A stretch of 64,000 bases of DNA from Mycolicibacterium rutilum (GCF_900108565.1 NZ_LT629971.1:2356001-2420000); one strand, 5' to 3'. Shown: positions 1 through 10,336, numbered from the stretch's first letter. Numbers and translations: made by a program. Notes: generated from the sequence alone by a model not told the origin.

Positions 1-15
1 CGGCGAGTCCACGCT

Positions 16-1674
16 TCACTCCCGGCCCACCGCCGCCGCGTCGGCCCGCACGCCCTCCCGCTCGGCGAACACCGGTCGATTGCCGCCGAAGCCGGGAATC
101 AGCGACCCGCCGCGATAGCTCACGACCGTCTGCGCCAACCCGAGGATCAGCACCGAGGTGATGGCCGTGAACCCGATCCACAGTTCGGTGTAGACGAGCA
201 CGCCGACGGCACCGCCCGCGACCCAGGCCAACTGCAGCACCGACTCCGAACGGCCGAAGGCCGACGCTCGCGACGCCTCCGGCAGGTCGTCCTGCAGCGA
301 CGCGTCCAGCGACGCCTTGCCGATCGCGCTGGCCCCCGACGTCAGCAGCGTGGCCACGGCGGCCACCAACAGGTTGCCGGTCAGCGCGGCCGCCAACCCC
401 GCAGCGGCCACCAGCGTCGTGCACCGCACCACCATTTGCGCGGGTCTGCCGAGCTTGAGTCGGGCGGCGGTGAAGTTGCCCACGAAGTTGCCGATCGCGG
501 CGGCGGCGCCGATCAGCCCGAGGATCCGCAACTGCTCCCAGCCGCTCGCATCGTGCGACTTGGCGACGAACGCGGGATACAGGAACAGGAACCCGACCAT
601 CACCCTGATCGTGCAGACGCCCCACAGCGCGGTGATCACGTTGCGGCCCAACGGCTGCCGCGCCGATTCCGGTGACGGCTGCTGCTCGGGCCTGCGGCGC
701 AGTTCGCCGGTGCGGCCGTGATAACTCAGCGTCGCGGGCACCTCGCCCTCGGTGACCTCCACCCACTTGGGGATCCGCATCGACAACGCCGCACCCGCCA
801 CCGACACCGCCACGATCACGTACAGCGCGCCGGGGGCGTCGAACAGTTTGAACAGATACTCCGCGCCCGCGGCGATCCCGCCGGCCACCATGGTCCCGCC
901 GAGCAGGCCGAACATCGTCAACCGCGAGTTCACCCGCACCAGATCGATTGTGGGCGGCAGCACCCGTGGGGTGACGGCGCTGCGCAGCACGCTGAACGAC
1001 TTGCTCAACACCATCATGCCCAGCGCGCACGGGTAGAGCACCCACGACGGGAAGCTGCCGGTGGCGCCGTCATAGTTGGCGATCAGCACCAACGCCAGCA
1101 CCGTGCGCAACGCGAACGACGTGGCCAGCGCGACGCGGCGGCCGTGCTGCAGCCGATCGAGCGCCGGACCGATCAGCGGGGCGATCACCGCGAACGGCGC
1201 GATCGTGATCAGCAGGTACAGCGCGACCTTGCTCTTGCTCTCGCCGGACGCGGCCGCGAAGAACAGGGTGTTGGCCAGCGCGACGGCCATCGCGGCGTCG
1301 ACGGCGAAGTTCGCGACCACGGGCCACGTCAGCGCCGTGAGCCCGGACTTGTCCGCGCCGTCGGCGGTGGCCGCGCGGTGCACCAGGCCGTACATCTTCG
1401 AGCCCATCTCGCGGCTGCGCTGCGCGGCCGCCCGGGTGACGGTCACCTTCTCGCCGGCCCGCTCGCCCACACCGCGGGGTGGGGGCGGGTTCTGGAATTC
1501 GCGGACCGGTTCGTCGAGCGGCGGCAACCACCGGTTGGCGCTCGGCGACGGTCCGCTGCGCCGCGGCCTGCGGTATGTGCCGTCGCTGGGATAGTTGGCC
1601 ATCCCGGGGTGTTCCTGGTCGTCGGCGGGCGGGCGCGGCGGGTAATAGCGAGGGTCACGCCGCGGTCCGGTCAC
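16..1674 (-). CDS. MFS transporter, Rv0876c-like
   Basis: Major facilitator permease of the inner membrane; substrate unknown. About 120 hydrophilic, Pro/Arg-rich residues precede the first membrane segment (starting near a VVANFAVDAAMAVALAN stretch), followed by roughly twelve hydrophobic segments and a long central loop rich in Arg/Glu/Gln (about residues 320-350). The frame is open to 1719, but I prefer the GTG at 1674 (protein starts VTGPRRDPRYYPP) because GGAGG lies directly before it and the longer version would swallow the divergent promoter. An internal ATG at 1602 (MANYPSDG) is also possible. It is divergent from the DUF3027 gene, as Rv0876c is from Rv0877 in M. tuberculosis. The stop codon is 15 bases from the window edge, so the gene is complete. 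Confidence 0.85.
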   Translation of the reverse strand: MTGPRRDPRYYPPRPPADDQEHPGMANYPSDGTYRRPRRSGPSPSANRWLPPLDEPVREFQNPPPPRGVGERAGEKVTVTRAAAQRSREMGSKMYGLVHRAATADGADKSGLTALTWPVVANFAVDAAMAVALANTLFFAAASGESKSKVALYLLITIAPFAVIAPLIGPALDRLQHGRRVALATSFALRTVLALVLIANYDGATGSFPSWVLYPCALGMMVLSKSFSVLRSAVTPRVLPPTIDLVRVNSRLTMFGLLGGTMVAGGIAAGAEYLFKLFDAPGALYVIVAVSVAGAALSMRIPKWVEVTEGEVPATLSYHGRTGELRRRPEQQPSPESARQPLGRNVITALWGVCTIRVMVGFLFLYPAFVAKSHDASGWEQLRILGLIGAAAAIGNFVGNFTAARLKLGRPAQMVVRCTTLVAAAGLAAALTGNLLVAAVATLLTSGASAIGKASLDASLQDDLPEASRASAFGRSESVLQLAWVAGGAVGVLVYTELWIGFTAITSVLILGLAQTVVSYRGGSLIPGFGGNRPVFAEREGVRADAAAVGRE

Positions 1675-1718
1675 GCCTCCGATTCTCCACCATCGAAGCG
1701 GTGACGGGCGTGCAGGCA

Positions 1719-1744
1719 ACCGGTGTGGCTACCGGTTCACCGGT
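1719..1744. promoter_or_regulatory. Three ACCGGT hexamers in a divergent promoter region
   Basis: ACCGGT occurs at 1719-1724, 1731-1736 and 1739-1744. The first two form a 7-bp inverted repeat AACCGGT/ACCGGTT with a 6-base spacer. They lie 18-43 bases upstream of the DUF3027 start and about 45 bases upstream of the MFS start, where a shared operator would sit. No cognate regulator is recognisable, and a chance cluster in GC-rich DNA cannot be excluded. Confidence 0.25.
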
Positions 1745-1762
1745 CAGGCACTATTAGGGGCG

Positions 1763-2524
1763 ATGGACAGCGTGACCGAATCCGCCGAGCGCCCGGACCT
1801 GGAGGCAGTGCTTCTGGGTGCCGTCGATGACGCGCGCGCGGCGATCGTCGAGTTCAGTGGTGAGGACACCGTCGGCGAATATCTGGGCGCCGGCTTCGAC
1901 GACCCGACCGCGGCCACTCATCGGTTCCTCGCCGAGCTGCCCGGCTACCGCGGCTGGCAGTGGGCCGTCGTCGTCGCGGCCTGGCCGGGCGCGGACCACG
2001 CCACCATCAGCGAGGTCGTGCTGGTGCCCGGACCGACGGCGCTGCTGGCGCCGAAGTGGGTGCCGTGGGAGGAGCGGGTCCGCCCGGGCGACCTGAGCCC
2101 CGGCGACCTGCTGGCGCCGCCTGCCGAAGATCCCCGCCTGGTGCCCGGCCACGTCGCCTCGGGTGATCCCGAGGTCGACGACCTCGCGGCCGAGATCGGG
2201 CTGGGCCGCCGCCAGGTGCTGAGCCTGTGGGGCCGCACCGACGCCGCGCAGCGCTGGCACGACGGCGAGTTCGGACCCGGTTCGGCGATGGCGCGCTCGA
2301 CGCGCCGCGTCTGCCGCGACTGCGGGTTCTACCTCCCGCTGTCCGGGTCGCTGGGCCGGATGTTCGGCGTCTGCGCCAACGAGTTCTCCGCCGACGGACA
2401 CGTCGTCGACTCCGAATACGGTTGCGGCGCACACTCGGACACGCCGCAGCCGGCCGGTGGCGGCTCGCCGCTGTACGACCCGTACGACGACGGCGTGCTC
2501 GACCTGACCGAGCCCGCCGACTAG
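1763..2524 (+). CDS. DUF3027 family protein, Rv0877-like
   Basis: Conserved actinobacterial protein of 253 residues with no established function. The start ATG at 1763 gives MDSVTESAERPDLEAVL. The C-terminal third carries a cysteine cluster that looks like a zinc ribbon: C-x2-C (CRDC), then a single Cys (GVCANE), then CGAH, followed by a low-complexity Pro/Gly/Asp tail. There is no signal peptide or membrane segment, so it is probably cytoplasmic. Its stop codon overlaps the stop of the convergent SRPBCC gene within a shared CTAG at 2521-2524. Synteny with Rv0877 supports the identification; metal binding is inferred only from the Cys/His spacing. Confidence 0.8.
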   Translation: MDSVTESAERPDLEAVLLGAVDDARAAIVEFSGEDTVGEYLGAGFDDPTAATHRFLAELPGYRGWQWAVVVAAWPGADHATISEVVLVPGPTALLAPKWVPWEERVRPGDLSPGDLLAPPAEDPRLVPGHVASGDPEVDDLAAEIGLGRRQVLSLWGRTDAAQRWHDGEFGPGSAMARSTRRVCRDCGFYLPLSGSLGRMFGVCANEFSADGHVVDSEYGCGAHSDTPQPAGGGSPLYDPYDDGVLDLTEPAD

Positions 2525-2973
2525 CGCTCCGCCGCCGCCTTGATGCGCGCGAGCGACTCGTTCATCCCCTCGAGCAGCTCACGCTCGAAGCTGGGCACAC
2601 CACCCATCGCGGCGTTGACCAACATCGTGGACACCGGCTTGATGCCGTTCTCGGCGTGCCGGGTCTCCACCAGCCGGGTGCCGGTCTGCGTCGGCTCGAG
2701 TTCGTAGCTCCACACCGTGTTGTTCTCGTTGACCCGGAACGCCAGCTTCTGCTCCGGCACGAACTCGGTGATCTGGCTCGTGGTGGGCCAGAACAAGAAC
2801 TTGCGACGGTTCAGGTTGATCGTGCGGGTGCCGGCACGCGGCGGCCCGAACGCCTTCATCAGCCGGCACTGCGGGCTCCACTGGGGCATGTTCTTCAGAT
2901 CGGAGACCAGGCCCCACACCTTCGCCACCGGGGCGTTGATCTCGATTTCGGCCTGCAACAGCGGCGCTGCCAT
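2521..2973 (-). CDS. SRPBCC (START-like) family protein
   Basis: A 150-residue single-domain protein of the polyketide cyclase/START-like fold, which binds hydrophobic ligands in a helix-grip cavity. It opens with the typical strand and helix pattern (EIEINAPVAKVWGLVSDLKN, then a MPQWSP motif) and ends in the long C-terminal helix (FERELLEGMNESLARIKAAA). No catalytic residues can be assigned; family members range from cyclases to lipid-transfer proteins. It lies 15 bases downstream of the DUF2530 gene on the same strand and is probably co-transcribed. It is not part of the M. tuberculosis Rv0876c-Rv0881 order as I recall it, where PPE13 sits at this spot. Confidence 0.8.
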   Translation of the reverse strand: MAAPLLQAEIEINAPVAKVWGLVSDLKNMPQWSPQCRLMKAFGPPRAGTRTINLNRRKFLFWPTTSQITEFVPEQKLAFRVNENNTVWSYELEPTQTGTRLVETRHAENGIKPVSTMLVNAAMGGVPSFERELLEGMNESLARIKAAAER

Positions 2974-2988
2974 CGCTTCCTCCCGTCG

Positions 2989-3231
2989 TCAGGTCAAACC
3001 ACTCTGGGCACCACGTGATCCGCGGCGCACGGCGCGACGTTGCCACATCACGATCGATGTGCCAAGCACGCCGACACCGAGCCCGGCCACCGTGTACGGC
3101 CGCCACTCGTGCCACTCGGCGACGGTGAATGCCAGGATCGCCGCGACGACCCAGCCCACCGTGATCACGACGATCACCGGCTCCGGCTTGAGCAGTTTCG
3201 GCGGCAGGGCCGGGGGTTGTGGCGCGCTCAT
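2989..3231 (-). CDS. DUF2530 small membrane protein, Rv0879c-like
   Basis: An 80-residue protein with a Pro-rich N-terminus, two hydrophobic segments (VIVVITVGWVVAAILAFTVA and VAGLGVGVLGTSIVMW) and a basic C-terminus (RRAVRRGSR), so both ends are probably cytoplasmic. Function is unknown; DUF2530 proteins are found in actinobacteria. It is divergent from the MarR gene at 3293 with 61 bases between starts, the same arrangement as Rv0879c/Rv0880, so the MarR protein may control both. Confidence 0.8.
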   Translation of the reverse strand: MSAPQPPALPPKLLKPEPVIVVITVGWVVAAILAFTVAEWHEWRPYTVAGLGVGVLGTSIVMWQRRAVRRGSRGAQSGLT

Positions 3232-3292
3232 TGCTATGAAAGGTAGTCCATTGTGCTGACGTACTGCTTCACCAGTCGATACCCTTTGCCAT

Positions 3293-3724
3293 GTGAAGGA
3301 TGGCGACTGTCGGCTTGCCAGCGACCTGTCGCTCGCGGTTATTCGACTCGCGCGTCAATTACGGTTCAGGCGACCGGATTCCCCGATTTCACTGTCGCAG
3401 CTGTCGGCGCTGACCACCTTGGCCAAGGAGGGCGCGATGACGCCCGGCGCGTTAGCTGTGCGGGAGCGGGTGCGGCCGCCGTCGATGACGCGGATCATCT
3501 CCTCGCTGACCGATCTCGGATTCGTCGTGCGCACCGCACATCCCGGCGACGGTCGGCAGGTGCTGGTGTCGGCGGCGCCGTCCGGTATCGACCTGATCGA
3601 GGACGAGCGGCGCGCCAGCCAGGAGTGGCTGAAGGCGCGGTTGGAGAGCCTCGACGACGAGGCGCGCAAGACGCTGATGGCCGCCACCGAGTTGCTCACC
3701 GCCATGGTCGACGAAACCGTCTGA
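3293..3724 (+). CDS. MarR family regulator, Rv0880-like
   Basis: A 143-residue winged-helix repressor. It begins at GTG 3293 ([22 protein letters not shown]); the ATG two bases earlier is followed at once by a stop. The recognition region reads [14 protein letters not shown]...[20 protein letters not shown] and is followed by the wing (DGRQVLVS), nearly identical in memory to Rv0880. MarR proteins act as dimers, bind palindromes in their own divergent promoters and are released by small molecules. No clean palindrome was found in the 61-base region shared with the DUF2530 gene. The methyltransferase gene follows after 25 bases, so these may form a short operon. Confidence 0.88.
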   Translation: MKDGDCRLASDLSLAVIRLARQLRFRRPDSPISLSQLSALTTLAKEGAMTPGALAVRERVRPPSMTRIISSLTDLGFVVRTAHPGDGRQVLVSAAPSGIDLIEDERRASQEWLKARLESLDDEARKTLMAATELLTAMVDETV

Positions 3725-3749
3725 GCCACAACGCGAATCGGGTCGGTCG

Positions 3750-4565
3750 GTGAGCGACGTCATCGATGTCGCCGATCCCGCCGACCCGCGGCTGGACGAC
3801 TTCCGCGACCTCAACAGCATCGACCGCAGGCCGGACCTGCCGACCGGCAAGGGTCTGGTGATCGCCGAGGGCGTGCTGGTGGTGCAGCGGATGCTGGCCT
3901 CCCGGTTCGTCCCGCGCGCCATGATGGGCACCGACCGCCGACTGACCGAACTGCGGGACGACCTCTCGTCGGCCGCCGCGCCCTACTACCGCGTGACCGC
4001 CGACGTGATGGCCGAGGTGGTGGGGTTCCATCTCAACCGCGGTGTGCTGGCGGCGGCGTCGCGTCCGGGCGAGTTGACGGTGGCCGAGGTGATCGACAAC
4101 GCGCGCACCGTCGCGGTGCTCGAAGGCGTCAACGACCACGAGAACCTCGGGTCGATCTTCCGCAACGCGGCCGGGCTCGGGGTGGACGCGGTGGTGTTCG
4201 GCACCGGGTGTGCCGACCCGCTGTACCGGCGCGCGGTGCGGGTGTCGATGGGCCATGCGCTGCTGGTGCCCTACGCGTGGGCGCAGTCCTGGCCCGCCGA
4301 TCTGGATTTGTTGCGAGACAGAGGTTTTCGACTACTGGCGATGACCCCGGCGGCGACCTCCCGGACGCTGGCCGACGCGATGCACGACGTCGCCGACGAC
4401 CCGGTGGCCTTCCTGGTCGGCGCCGAGGGCGCGGGGCTGACGGAGCGGACCATGCGGGCGGCCGACGTGCGGGTGCGGATCCCGATGTCGCGGGGCACCG
4501 ACTCGCTCAACGTCGCGACCGCTGCGGCGCTGGCGTTCTATGAGCGGGTTAGATTCGTCGAATGA
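3750..4565 (+). CDS. SpoU/TrmH-family RNA 2'-O-methyltransferase, Rv0881-like
   Basis: A 271-residue SPOUT methyltransferase that transfers a methyl group from S-adenosylmethionine to a ribose 2'-OH of tRNA or rRNA. Motif 1 is NDHENLGSIFRNAAGLGVDA, motif 2 is LVGAEGAGLTERTM and motif 3 is GTDSLNVATAAALAFYE; together they form the knotted cofactor site. The N-terminal 100 residues are the substrate-binding extension (GKGLVIAEGVLVVQRML). The start is GTG 3750. The last four bases overlap the next start (ATGA), indicating translational coupling to the small membrane protein. The exact target nucleotide cannot be told from sequence. Confidence 0.88.
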   Translation: MSDVIDVADPADPRLDDFRDLNSIDRRPDLPTGKGLVIAEGVLVVQRMLASRFVPRAMMGTDRRLTELRDDLSSAAAPYYRVTADVMAEVVGFHLNRGVLAAASRPGELTVAEVIDNARTVAVLEGVNDHENLGSIFRNAAGLGVDAVVFGTGCADPLYRRAVRVSMGHALLVPYAWAQSWPADLDLLRDRGFRLLAMTPAATSRTLADAMHDVADDPVAFLVGAEGAGLTERTMRAADVRVRIPMSRGTDSLNVATAAALAFYERVRFVE

Positions 4566-4834
4566 CCGACGAGTCGACGCCGTGGGCGATGGGCCTGACG
4601 GTGGCCGCGTTCGTCGCGGCGATCATCGCGGCCGCGATCGTGGTGCTCAGCCTGGGCCTGATGCGGGTGCACGGGCTGCTGGCGGTCGGCCTCAACCTGA
4701 TCGCGGTCGGCGGACTGGCCCCGACGGTATGGGGCTGGCGCGACCGGCCGGTGTGGCGGTGGTTCGTGCTGGGGTCGGGCGTCGGTGTGGCAGCCGCGTG
4801 GCTGGTGCTGCTGGCGGTCGCCCTCGGCGGCTAG
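4562..4834 (+). CDS. Small membrane protein, Rv0882-like
   Basis: A 90-residue, very hydrophobic protein with three predicted membrane segments: a first from about residue 10 to 35, a second around VGLNLIAVGGLAPTVWG, and a third at the C-terminus (GVGVAAAWLVLLAVALGG). No motif suggests a function. It is translationally coupled to the upstream methyltransferase by a 4-base ATGA overlap, and its stop overlaps that of convergent sepH within CTAG at 4831-4834. Position and size fit Rv0882. Confidence 0.75.
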   Translation: MTDESTPWAMGLTVAAFVAAIIAAAIVVLSLGLMRVHGLLAVGLNLIAVGGLAPTVWGWRDRPVWRWFVLGSGVGVAAAWLVLLAVALGG

Positions 4835-5661
4835 CGCTGACCGCTGGAACGCACGCCCAGCAACACGTCCTCCCAGGCGGGCACGGCCGGCTTCGCCTTG
4901 CCCTTGCGGGCCCGCGGCTTGGCGACGACGGGTTCGGGTTCGGGCTCCGGCTCGGCGCGCTGCACCGGCGGATCGATCGGCAGCGTGGGCTCCTCGACCG
5001 TCTCCTCGACGACGTCCTCCGCAACGGGCTCGGGTGCCGGTTCGGGCAGCGCGGCCACCGGGCGCAGCGGTCGGGCGAAGTTCGGATCGATCAGCTCGTT
5101 CGCTGCGTCGTCGAACGCCGTCACCGTGCCGCCGTGCGATCCCGGCGTGTAGCGGAAGTGGGCCGCGAGGTCGGACCTGCCCGCCTTCCACGCCAGCTGC
5201 ACGGTCCAGCGGCCGTCCTCGTTGCGCCACGCGTCCCAGGCGGTGTCGTCGGGGTCCAGGCCGCGGGCGACCATCGCCGTCGTCACCGTCTCCAGCAGCG
5301 TCAGCACCGAGGGTCCGTCGGGCAGCATCGGGTGCGCCGCGGTTGCCAGCTCGGCGGCCCGTGAGCGCTCGAGCAGCACCGGGTGGGCGAACCGCTCGAC
5401 GCGCGCGACGTCGACCCCCGCCGCCTCGGCGATCTGCTCGACCGACGCTCCCGCGCGGATCCTGGCCTGAATTTCCCTCGGACGCAACACGTTCGGTACC
5501 TCGGCTTCACCTCGCGTCGACATCGAGCTCACCTTGTCGCCTCGGACGGCAGCCCGCAATCGTTCGTCGGACCGCAAGATGAACTTCTCGCCGGAGCCGT
5601 CGGCTTCGCAGATGATTCGTTTGCCGTCAACATCGAGTCCGACGACTCTGAGTTCTCGCAT
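4831..5661 (-). CDS. sepH: Septation regulator SepH (DUF3071), Rv0883c-like
   Basis: A 276-residue protein. SepH of Streptomyces stimulates FtsZ assembly during septum formation, and the mycobacterial homologue is Rv0883c. The N-terminus MRELRVVGLDVDGKRI is the conserved DUF3071 start. A helix-turn-helix-like segment follows at about residues 58-95 (PREIQARIRAGASVEQIAEA), then WDAWRNEDGRWTVQLAWKAG. After a linker rich in Pro, Glu and Val comes a basic patch (KPRARKGKAK) and the conserved C-terminal AWEDVLLGVR. I chose ATG 5661 over the upstream ATG 5697 because GGAGGAGG lies directly before it and the protein then matches the family start. The role in cell division is from the family, not seen here. 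Confidence 0.9.
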   Translation of the reverse strand: MRELRVVGLDVDGKRIICEADGSGEKFILRSDERLRAAVRGDKVSSMSTRGEAEVPNVLRPREIQARIRAGASVEQIAEAAGVDVARVERFAHPVLLERSRAAELATAAHPMLPDGPSVLTLLETVTTAMVARGLDPDDTAWDAWRNEDGRWTVQLAWKAGRSDLAAHFRYTPGSHGGTVTAFDDAANELIDPNFARPLRPVAALPEPAPEPVAEDVVEETVEEPTLPIDPPVQRAEPEPEPEPVVAKPRARKGKAKPAVPAWEDVLLGVRSSGQR

Positions 5662-5747
5662 GCCGACCTCCTCCGGGCTAGCGCCAAGCCCGATCAATCG
5701 GACACTACTGCGTTATCCGCCTGTTACCTGGTACGACACGCTGTTGT

Positions 5748-7495
<1,748 letters not shown>

Positions 7496-7504
7496 CGCAC
7501 CATC

Positions 7505-7526
7505 CGTTGTGATCCGAATCACAACG
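7505..7526. promoter_or_regulatory. CRP/FNR-type box upstream of the AurF-like gene
   Basis: A perfect inverted repeat with 9-bp arms CGTTGTGAT and ATCACAACG around CCGA. Its core is TGTGA-N6-TCACA at 7508-7523, the full CRP consensus, and it fits the mycobacterial CRP (Rv3676) motif. The centre lies about 127 bases before the ATG at 7643 and about 20 bases after the CAP-gene stop. It could also act as a short hairpin for the CAP gene, but no T-tract follows. Confidence 0.7.
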
Positions 7527-7642
7527 CCCGCTGAGCAGCCCCGTGCGCCACATCCGGGTAGACGCTATTCCCGGTATGCGATACCTGCGGTACCGTGTTG
7601 GACAACGCAGGCGGACTTGTAAACCTCGAAGGAGGGGTCGGA

Positions 7643-8656
7643 ATGGCCCGGACTCGCATGGTCAGGCGTTGGCGCCGCAACATGGATGTCAGCGACGACG
7701 CCCAGTACACCCACACGCTCACCACGTTGTCCGAGGGGTCGGTGCGACGGAACTTCAATCCGTACACCGATATCGATTGGGACTCACCGGAGTTCGCGGT
7801 CATCGACGACGACGAGCGCTGGATCCTGCCGGGCACCGACCCGATCGGCCGCCATCCCTGGTATCAGGCACAGCCCCGGGAGCGGCAGATCCAGATCGGC
7901 ATGTGGCGCCAGGCCAACGTCGCCAAGGTGGGCCTGCAGTTCGAGATCATCCTGATCCGCGGCCTGACCAACTACGCGTTCTGGGTGCCCAACGGCTCAC
8001 CCGAGTACCGCTACTGCATGCACGAGTCGGTCGAAGAGTGCAACCACACGATGATGTTCCAGGAGATGGTCAACCGCATCGGCGCCGACGTCCCCGGCAT
8101 GCCGCGGATGCTGCGGTGGCTCTCGCCGTTCATCCCGCTGGTGGCCGGGCCGCTGCCGATTCCGTTCTTCTTCGGCGTGCTGGCCGGCGAGGAGCCCATC
8201 GACCACACCCAGAAGATGGTGCTGCGCGAAGGCAAGGCGCTGCATCCGATCATGGAGCGGGTGATGGCGATCCACGTCGCCGAGGAGGCGCGGCACATCT
8301 CGTTCGCGCACGAATATCTGCGTAAGCGGTTGCCGCACCTGTCCCGCATGCAGCGGTTCTGGCTGTCCTGGAACGTGCCGATCATCATGCGCGTGCTGTG
8401 TCAGGCGATCATCGTGCCGCCCAAGTCGTTCTGGCGCGAGTTCGACATCCCGCGCTCGGTGAAGAAGGACCTGTTCTTCCGTGCGCCCGAGTCGCGACAG
8501 TTCCTGCGCGACATGTTCGGTGACGTCCGGATGCTGTGCCACGAGACCGGGTTGATGAACCCGTTCGCGCGGCTCGTCTGGCGGCTGTGCAAGATCGACG
8601 GCCGGCCCAGCCGCTACCGCAGCGAGCCGGCCCGCCAGCACGTGGTCGCCGCCTAG
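7643..8656 (+). CDS. AurF-like diiron oxygenase family protein, Rv0885-like
   Basis: A 337-residue protein related to p-aminobenzoate N-oxygenase AurF. Candidate diiron ligands are visible in helical motifs: HESVEECNHTMMFQEM (E-x2-H), GEEPIDHTQ and HVAEEARHISFAHEYL (E-E-x2-H). A hydrophobic helix (FIPLVAGPLPIPFFFGVLAG) lies between them. Start ATG 7643 (MARTRMVRRWRRNMDV) is preceded by GGAGGGG at 7 bases; an earlier in-frame start at 7595 lacks support. The natural substrate is unknown. The gene ends 9 bases before fprB, whose product could supply electrons, so the two probably form an oxygenase/redox operon (inference from neighbourhood). Confidence 0.85.
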   Translation: MARTRMVRRWRRNMDVSDDAQYTHTLTTLSEGSVRRNFNPYTDIDWDSPEFAVIDDDERWILPGTDPIGRHPWYQAQPRERQIQIGMWRQANVAKVGLQFEIILIRGLTNYAFWVPNGSPEYRYCMHESVEECNHTMMFQEMVNRIGADVPGMPRMLRWLSPFIPLVAGPLPIPFFFGVLAGEEPIDHTQKMVLREGKALHPIMERVMAIHVAEEARHISFAHEYLRKRLPHLSRMQRFWLSWNVPIIMRVLCQAIIVPPKSFWREFDIPRSVKKDLFFRAPESRQFLRDMFGDVRMLCHETGLMNPFARLVWRLCKIDGRPSRYRSEPARQHVVAA

Positions 8657-8665
8657 GAGGCGCCC

Positions 8666-10336
8666 GTGCCGCATGTGATCACCCAGTCGTGTTGCAGCGA
8701 CGGGTCCTGTGTCTACGCCTGTCCGGTGAACTGCATCCACCCGACACCCGACGAGCCCGGCTTCGCGACGGCCGAGATGCTCTACATCGACCCGGCCGCG
8801 TGCGTGGACTGCGGCGCGTGCGTGTCGGCGTGCCCGGTCGGAGCGATCGCACACGACAGCAAGCTGTCGACCGAGCAGTTGCCGTTCGTCGCGCTGAACG
8901 CCGCGTTCTACCCCGAACCCGAGGGCAAGCTGCCGCCGACGTCGAAGCTGGCGCCGGTCATCGAGGCGCCGATGGTGCATCCGCGCCCGACCGGACCGCT
9001 GACCGTGGCGATCGTCGGGTCGGGCCCGGCGGCGATGTATGCCGCCGACGAACTGCTCACGCAGGAAGGCGTGCGCGTCAACGTCTTCGAGCAGCTGCCC
9101 ACCCCCTACGGCCTGGTGCGCGCCGGCGTCGCGCCGGATCACCAGAGCACCAAACGGGTGACGACGCTGTTCGACAAGATCGCCGACCGCGCCGGTTTCC
9201 GGTTCTACCTCAACGTCGAGATCGGCGCGGACCTCACCCACGACGAGTTGCTCGAACACCACCACGCCGTGCTCTACGCCGTCGGCGCGCCCAACGACCG
9301 CCGCCTCGAGATCGACGGCATGGGCCTACCCGGCACCGGCACCGCGACCGAGTTCGTCGCCTGGTACAACGGCCACCCCGAATTCGCCTCGCTGCCAATC
9401 GATCTGAGCCACGAGCGGGTGGTGGTCGTCGGTAACGGCAACGTCGCACTCGACGTCGCGCGCATTCTGACCACCGACCCCGACGTGCTCGCCCGCACCG
9501 ACATCGCCGACCATGCGCTGGCCGCACTGCGTGGCTCCAAGGTGACCGAGGTCGTCGTCGCCGCGCGACGCGGACCGGCCCAGTCGGCCTTCACGCTGCC
9601 CGAGCTCATCGGCCTGACGGCCACGACCGAGGTGGTGTTGTCGGCGGCCGACCACGACGCCGTGCTGCGCGACCTCGCGGTCGCCGGCGATCCGTTGACG
9701 CGCAACAAGTTGGAGATCCTCAGCAAGCTCGGCGACGCGTCCGCACCCGTCACGCGACCGCGGATCCGGCTCGCCTACGGGCTGACCCCGGCCCGGATAC
9801 TCGGACAGTCGCGCGTCGAGGCAGTCGAGTTCGCCGCCGGCGACGACGTGCGCCGCGTCGACGCGGGAATGGTGCTGACGTCGATCGGCTACCGCGGGCG
9901 GGCCGTGCGCGGTCTTCCGTTCGACGAGTCCGCGGGCGTGGTGCCCAACGACGGCGGCCGGGTGATCGAGCCGGCCTCGGGGCGGCCGGTGCCCGGCAGC
10001 TACGTCGCCGGCTGGATCAAGCGCGGACCCACCGGTTTCATCGGGACGAACAAGTCGTGCGCCGCGCAGACGGTGCGCAACCTGGTCGACGACTACAACA
10101 GCGGTGTCCTGCGCGACCCGGTCCGGCCGTCGGCGCTGGACCGGCTGGTCCGCCGCAGGCAGCCCGACCTGGTGGACGCCGCCGGATGGAAGGCCATCGA
10201 CGCCGCCGAGATCGCGCGCGGCGGAGACGGGCGGCCCCGCGCCAAGTTCACCGCCGTCACCGACATGCTCGCCGCGGCGGCAAACGCCCCCGCGCCGCCG
10301 ATCGCGCGGCGGCTGCTGGCCGGGCTGCGGCGGTAA
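8666..10336 (+). CDS. fprB: Ferredoxin-fused NADPH-ferredoxin reductase FprB
   Basis: A 556-residue fusion. Residues 1-80 are a bacterial-type ferredoxin with two iron-sulphur cysteine sets: CCSDGSCVYACPVNC and CVDCGACVSACPVG. Residues 110-550 are an adrenodoxin-reductase-type flavoprotein with the FAD motif VAIVGSGPAAMYAADELL, TPYGLVRAGVAPDH, and the NADP motif VVVVGNGNVALDVARIL, ending in GWIKRGPTGFIGTNK. The start is GTG 8666, with AGGAGG overlapping the previous stop codon. FprB-type enzymes pass electrons from NADPH to iron-sulphur or P450-type partners; here the upstream AurF-like diiron protein is a plausible acceptor (inferred). Gene order matches Rv0885-Rv0886. Confidence 0.93.
   Translation: MPHVITQSCCSDGSCVYACPVNCIHPTPDEPGFATAEMLYIDPAACVDCGACVSACPVGAIAHDSKLSTEQLPFVALNAAFYPEPEGKLPPTSKLAPVIEAPMVHPRPTGPLTVAIVGSGPAAMYAADELLTQEGVRVNVFEQLPTPYGLVRAGVAPDHQSTKRVTTLFDKIADRAGFRFYLNVEIGADLTHDELLEHHHAVLYAVGAPNDRRLEIDGMGLPGTGTATEFVAWYNGHPEFASLPIDLSHERVVVVGNGNVALDVARILTTDPDVLARTDIADHALAALRGSKVTEVVVAARRGPAQSAFTLPELIGLTATTEVVLSAADHDAVLRDLAVAGDPLTRNKLEILSKLGDASAPVTRPRIRLAYGLTPARILGQSRVEAVEFAAGDDVRRVDAGMVLTSIGYRGRAVRGLPFDESAGVVPNDGGRVIEPASGRPVPGSYVAGWIKRGPTGFIGTNKSCAAQTVRNLVDDYNSGVLRDPVRPSALDRLVRRRQPDLVDAAGWKAIDAAEIARGGDGRPRAKFTAVTDMLAAAANAPAPPIARRLLAGLRR

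Noticed and set aside
3232..3292. Search for a MarR operator between DUF2530 and the Rv0880-like gene
   Set aside because: Only a loose AAAGG-TA/TACCCTTT pairing about 40 bases apart was seen, not convincing as a dimer site.
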